Source of the DNA: Streptococcus mitis
GTDB taxonomy: Bacteria > Bacillota > Bacilli > Lactobacillales > Streptococcaceae
DNA: 64,000 nt
NCBI RefSeq assembly: GCF_001281025.1
Contig: NZ_CP012646.1
Location: 1,393,001-1,457,000 of the forward strand
Reading direction: 5' to 3'
Part shown: positions 61,042 to 64,000 of the stretch, piece after piece
Numbering within the stretch: the stretch's first letter is position 1
Layout: each line of letters opens with the position of its first letter
The notes under the pieces: model-generated
Database searches by the model: none
Seen by the model: the letters and a program-made list of their open reading frames with translations, nothing else
What the model was told of the DNA's origin: nothing
Made by a program: the position numbers and the translations under genes

Positions 61042-61437
61042 TTAAAATAATAAATCCCAGATTCGTGGGAGAAAAATCAATGCGCCTGTTAAGGCTGCAA
61101 AAAGAGAAGCTACTAATACCGCGCCAGCCGCCATATCCTTGGCATTTTTTGCCAGCATGGAAAAGTGATAGTGACTGGCCAAATCCACTACATTTTCAAT
61201 AGCAGAATTGATAATTTCAAAAGCTACTACCAAGAAAATGCTCAATAGGAGAAAGAGCCATTCGATTCGTGACACCTGAAAAACAAAACCTGCAAGAATG
61301 ACTACAAGAGCCGTCACTGCATGTTTTCGCATATTGCGTTCTTCCTTGATGGCAGTAAAAATTCCTGTGAGAGCAAATTCTAAACTGGATATCAGGTCAC
61401 GATTTTTCCATTTTCGTTTATTGTCTTGTGAGTCCAT
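61042..61437 (-). CDS. dgkA: Undecaprenol/diacylglycerol kinase
   Basis: 131 residues: an amphipathic N-terminus and three membrane helices. The catalytic segment is [16 protein letters not shown], followed by [13 protein letters not shown], the DgkA metal- and lipid-binding core. Gram-positive versions phosphorylate undecaprenol, feeding the cell-wall lipid carrier. The start lies 20 bases within the ybeY end, so translation is coupled. Confidence 0.94.
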   Translation of the reverse strand: MDSQDNKRKWKNRDLISSLEFALTGIFTAIKEERNMRKHAVTALVVILAGFVFQVSRIEWLFLLLSIFLVVAFEIINSAIENVVDLASHYHFSMLAKNAKDMAAGAVLVASLFAALTGALIFLPRIWDLLF

Positions 61438-61915
61438 AGGCTGTCAAAATTTCTTCTTGTAAACCGAACATCTCCGCTTCTTCTTCCGGAGTGTAGTGAT
61501 CATAGCCGTTGATATGTAAAAAGCCGTGTACTGCCAAGAAGCCCATCTCACGCTCAAAGCTGTGGCCATATTCCTCGGCCTGCTCATGAGCCTTATCAAT
61601 AGAGATGAACAGTTCCCCAATATAGGCATCAAACTCAGACATCATCTCTGCCAATTCCGGATTTTCAAGCAAATCTTCCTCGTCAAAGGCAATTTCCAAC
61701 TCTGGCTTATATTCAAGGCTGATAACATCTGTCGGACGGTCTGTGTCACGGTACTCCAGATTGAGTTCATGACTACGTTCATTAGTCACAAAGGTAACTG
61801 CCATCTCTTTGTCTTCTTTGCCTAATTTTTGGGCTGCAAATTCCAAAATTTCTTGGGTTTGTTGCAACATTTCTTTTGAAACTTGACCAGTTTCATCTAC
61901 CATTTCAATATACAT
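61418..61915 (-). CDS. ybeY: Endoribonuclease YbeY
   Basis: 165 residues. The zinc site [11 protein letters not shown] (three histidines, about residues 130-140) defines the family. It acts in 16S rRNA 3' processing and ribosome quality control. It is the first gene of a long run ybeY-dgkA-era-mutM-coaE-pmrA-rpmG-secG-rnr-smpB-tehB, all on one strand and mostly overlapping. Its promoter has an extended -10 at 61945. Confidence 0.95.
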   Translation of the reverse strand: MYIEMVDETGQVSKEMLQQTQEILEFAAQKLGKEDKEMAVTFVTNERSHELNLEYRDTDRPTDVISLEYKPELEIAFDEEDLLENPELAEMMSEFDAYIGELFISIDKAHEQAEEYGHSFEREMGFLAVHGFLHINGYDHYTPEEEAEMFGLQEEILTAYGLTRQ

Positions 61916-61944
61916 GTGCTTCTCGTTTCTCTTTACTTGGCTTT

Positions 61945-61953
61945 ATTATACCA
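61945..61953 (-). promoter_or_regulatory. ybeY operon extended -10 promoter
   Basis: Minus strand GTGGTATAAT (TATAAT at 61945-61950), about 30 bases before ybeY. Confidence 0.65.
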
Positions 61954-61979
61954 CATTTCCATGATTTTATTCTACCTTT

Positions 61980-61989
61980 TTGATATAAT
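61980..61989 (+). promoter_or_regulatory. pavA extended -10 promoter
   Basis: TTGATATAAT with TATAAT at 61984-61989, about 30 bases before the pavA ATG at 62020. Confidence 0.65.
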
Positions 61990-62019
61990 ACTATGGAATA
62001 CAATCACAAGGAGAGAACG

Positions 62020-63675
62020 ATGTCATTTGACGGATTTTTTTTACACCACATGGTTGAGGAATTGCGAAGAGAGTTAGTGAACGGTCGCATCCAGAAAATC
62101 AATCAGCCTTTTGAACAAGAGTTAATCTTGCAAATCCGCAGCAATCGCCAAAGTCATCGCCTGCTCCTTTCAGCCCATCCAGTTTTTGGACGCATTCAGC
62201 TGACCCAAACGACTTTTGAAAATCCAGCCCAACCTTCTACCTTTATCATGGTTTTGAGAAAGTATTTGCAGGGCGCCCTAATTGAGTCGATTGAGCAAGT
62301 GGAAAATGACCGTATTGTGGAAATGACAGTTTCCAATAAAAACGAGATTGGAGACCATATCCAGGCTACCTTGATTATCGAAATTATGGGGAAACACAGT
62401 AATATTCTACTGGTTGATAAAAGCAGTCATAAAATCCTCGAAGTTATCAAACACGTCGGCTTTTCACAAAATAGCTACCGTACCTTACTTCCTGGATCGA
62501 CCTATATCGCTCCGCCAAGTACGGAATCTCTCAATCCTTTTACAATCAAGGACGAGAAACTCTTTGAAATCCTGCAAACACAGGAAACGACAGCTAAAAA
62601 TCTTCAAAGCCTCTTTCAAGGTCTGGGACGTGATACGGCAAATGAATTGGAAAAGATTCTGGTTAGTGATAAACTAGCCACTTTCCGAAACTTTTTCCAT
62701 CAAGAAACCAAGCCATTCTTGACTGAGACTTCCTTCAGTCCAGTTCCTTTTGCAAATCAAGTGGAAGAGCCTTTTGCCAACCTTTCGGATTTGTTGGACA
62801 CCTACTATAAGGACAAGGCTGAGCGCGACCGTGTCAAACAGCAAGCCAGCGAACTGATTCGTCGTGTTGAAAATGAACTTCAGAAAAATCGACATAAGCT
62901 AAAAAAACAAGAAAAAGAGTTACTAGCGACAGACAATGCTGAAGAATTTCGCCAAAAAGGGGAATTGCTAACAACCTTCCTCCATCAAGTGCCTAACGAC
63001 CAAGACAAGGTTATCCTAGACAACTACTATACCAACCTACCTATCACGATTGCGCTTGATAAGGCCTTGACTCCCAACCAGAATGCCCAACGCTATTTTA
63101 AACGGTATCAGAAACTCAAAGAAGCTGTCAAATACTTGACTGATCTGATTGAAGAAACAAAGGCAACCATTCTCTATCTGGAAAGTGTGGAAACTGTTCT
63201 CAACCAAGCTGGGCTGGAAGAAATCGCTGAAATTCGTGAAGAATTGATTCAAACTGGCTTTATCCGTAGAAGACAACGGGAGAAAATCCAGAAACGCAAA
63301 AAGCCAGAACAATATCTGGCAAGCGATGGCAAAACCATCATCTATGTCGGCCGAAACAACCTACAAAACGAGGAACTAACCTTTAAAATGGCCCGCAAGG
63401 AGGAACTTTGGTTCCATGCCAAGGATATTCCTGGAAGCCACGTCGTCATATCAGGCAATCTTGACCCATCCGATGAAGTCAAAACAGACGCAGCAGAGCT
63501 GGCCGCCTACTTCTCTCAAGGTCGCTTGTCAAATTTGGTGCAGGTAGATATGATTGAAGTCAAGAAACTCAACAAACCAACTGGTGGAAAACCTGGCTTT
63601 GTAACCTACACAGGACAAAAGACCCTCCGAGTTACACCAGACCCCGAAAAAATCACATCCATGAAAAAATCCTGA
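62020..63675 (+). CDS. pavA: Fibronectin-binding protein PavA (RqcH/NEMF family)
   Basis: 551 residues from MSFDGFFLHHMVEELRREL, exactly the pneumococcal PavA length; AAGGAGAG precedes it and an upstream ATG (61993) overlaps the promoter. An N-terminal NFACT-N domain (residues 1-170), a helix-hairpin-helix and coiled-coil middle, and the NFACT-R domain near the C-terminus (ARKEELWFHAKDIPGSHVV). The family is the ribosome-quality-control factor RqcH, which adds alanine tails to stalled chains; PavA is also reported on the surface as an adhesin, without a signal peptide. Confidence 0.95.
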   Translation: MSFDGFFLHHMVEELRRELVNGRIQKINQPFEQELILQIRSNRQSHRLLLSAHPVFGRIQLTQTTFENPAQPSTFIMVLRKYLQGALIESIEQVENDRIVEMTVSNKNEIGDHIQATLIIEIMGKHSNILLVDKSSHKILEVIKHVGFSQNSYRTLLPGSTYIAPPSTESLNPFTIKDEKLFEILQTQETTAKNLQSLFQGLGRDTANELEKILVSDKLATFRNFFHQETKPFLTETSFSPVPFANQVEEPFANLSDLLDTYYKDKAERDRVKQQASELIRRVENELQKNRHKLKKQEKELLATDNAEEFRQKGELLTTFLHQVPNDQDKVILDNYYTNLPITIALDKALTPNQNAQRYFKRYQKLKEAVKYLTDLIEETKATILYLESVETVLNQAGLEEIAEIREELIQTGFIRRRQREKIQKRKKPEQYLASDGKTIIYVGRNNLQNEELTFKMARKEELWFHAKDIPGSHVVISGNLDPSDEVKTDAAELAAYFSQGRLSNLVQVDMIEVKKLNKPTGGKPGFVTYTGQKTLRVTPDPEKITSMKKS

Positions 63676-63699
63676 TTTTACTTGAAATCAGGATTTTTA
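63664..63699. terminator. Bidirectional terminator between pavA and lytB
   Basis: Perfect hairpin AAAAATCCTGATTT / AAATCAGGATTTTT (63665-63678 and 63685-63698) with A- and T-runs on either side, serving two convergent genes. Confidence 0.9.
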
Positions 63700-63735
63700 A
63701 CATACTATTCACTCAAATCATATCCAATTATAGGA

Positions 63736-64000
63736 CTAATCTTTACCACCTAGTTTCTCATTGATTTTCATCATCACACTAGCAATTTTTTCGCCCCAAT
63801 AAGGGTCTGAGGCATATTCTACATTCATACCAGATGCCTTGTTTCCAAGGAAAGTTCTACCCCTATCGATATAATTTTCCTTAATCCACTTGCTTGCACC
63901 TAAAATTCCCTTATCCACATCATCAAATGTCTTGGCAGAAAGGTAAGGGGTCGTATCATAGGCTGTAATTCCAAAGAAATTATTCTTATCTTTGGCAATC
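63736..64000 (-). CDS. lytB: LytB endo-beta-N-acetylglucosaminidase, C-terminal fragment (runs off window)
   Basis: 88 residues are visible; the stop is at 63736-63738 and the gene continues beyond the window. The sequence reads IAKDKNNFFGITAYDTTPYL, then WIKENYIDRGRTFLGNKASG and MNVEYASDPYWGEKIASVMM, ending NEKLGGKD. This is the GH73 glucosaminidase core of pneumococcal LytB; in the full protein it lies after choline-binding repeats. LytB separates daughter cells at the poles. Confidence 0.9.
   Translation of the reverse strand, partial: IAKDKNNFFGITAYDTTPYLSAKTFDDVDKGILGASKWIKENYIDRGRTFLGNKASGMNVEYASDPYWGEKIASVMMKINEKLGGKD

Overview
The window is a chromosomal segment from a mitis-group Streptococcus, closest in gene content to S. 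pneumoniae and S. mitis. Supporting signs: low GC, a BOX repeat, a sigma-X cin-box in front of coiA, pavA, lytB, pmrA, the cpoA glycolipid pair, a DnaE-type polymerase, and a strongly recurring extended -10 promoter (TGnTATAAT). It is almost entirely housekeeping DNA. I see no rRNA, tRNA, CRISPR array or intact insertion sequence.

Layout. 1-3.3 kb: the 5' part of a LacX-like mutarotase and a galactitol-type PTS operon (gatA-gatB-gatC) under a near-consensus promoter overlapped by a perfect cre site, with a BOX element in its 3' end. 3.3-13 kb: lepA, a calcineurin-like phosphatase, then xseA-xseB-ispA-tlyA-ahrC-recN as one overlapping operon, followed by udk and truB. 13-16 kb: two tandem membrane/TPR-like paralogues of unknown function, a tiny ORF and a DUF2130 nuclease-like protein. 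16-24 kb: metY, two tandem FNT (formate/nitrite family) channels, srtA-gyrA and ldh. 24.1-24.4 kb: a decayed tyrosine-recombinase 3' end. 24.4-33.7 kb: pfkA-pyk, dnaE, pepX, a decayed duplicate of the pepX 3' end, and a second ArgR family regulator. 33.7-48.6 kb: a small ORF, obgE, DUF4044 and PspC small membrane proteins, two glycolipid glycosyltransferases, a MIP18-type Fe-S protein, rpoD-dnaG, a T-box controlled TrpXYZ-type ABC transporter, ppc and ftsW. 48.7-64 kb: prsA, an O-methyltransferase, pepF, coiA, tehB, a long collinear run ybeY-dgkA-era-mutM-coaE-pmrA-rpmG-secG-rnr-smpB, divergent pavA, and the 3' end of lytB.

As I remember pneumococcal gene order, the window joins four blocks that lie apart there. 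The joins fall between ldh and pyk, between argR and the small ORF beside obgE, and between ftsW and prsA. The first join carries the integrase remnant. The decayed pepX copy lies just before argR, close to the second join. This points to S. mitis or a relative rather than S. pneumoniae itself.

No complete new defence or mobile system is visible. The observations most worth following are an 11-codon arginine-rich leader ORF with a strong ribosome site between the T-box terminator and the transporter genes, an apparently leaderless cpoA mRNA, the pepX 3' duplication, the two homogenised membrane paralogues with their upstream micro-ORF, and the integrase scar with its tandem 11-bp repeat. Starts were moved inward from the longest reading frame wherever a Shine-Dalgarno sequence and family length agreed. 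Statements about gene order in other genomes are from memory.
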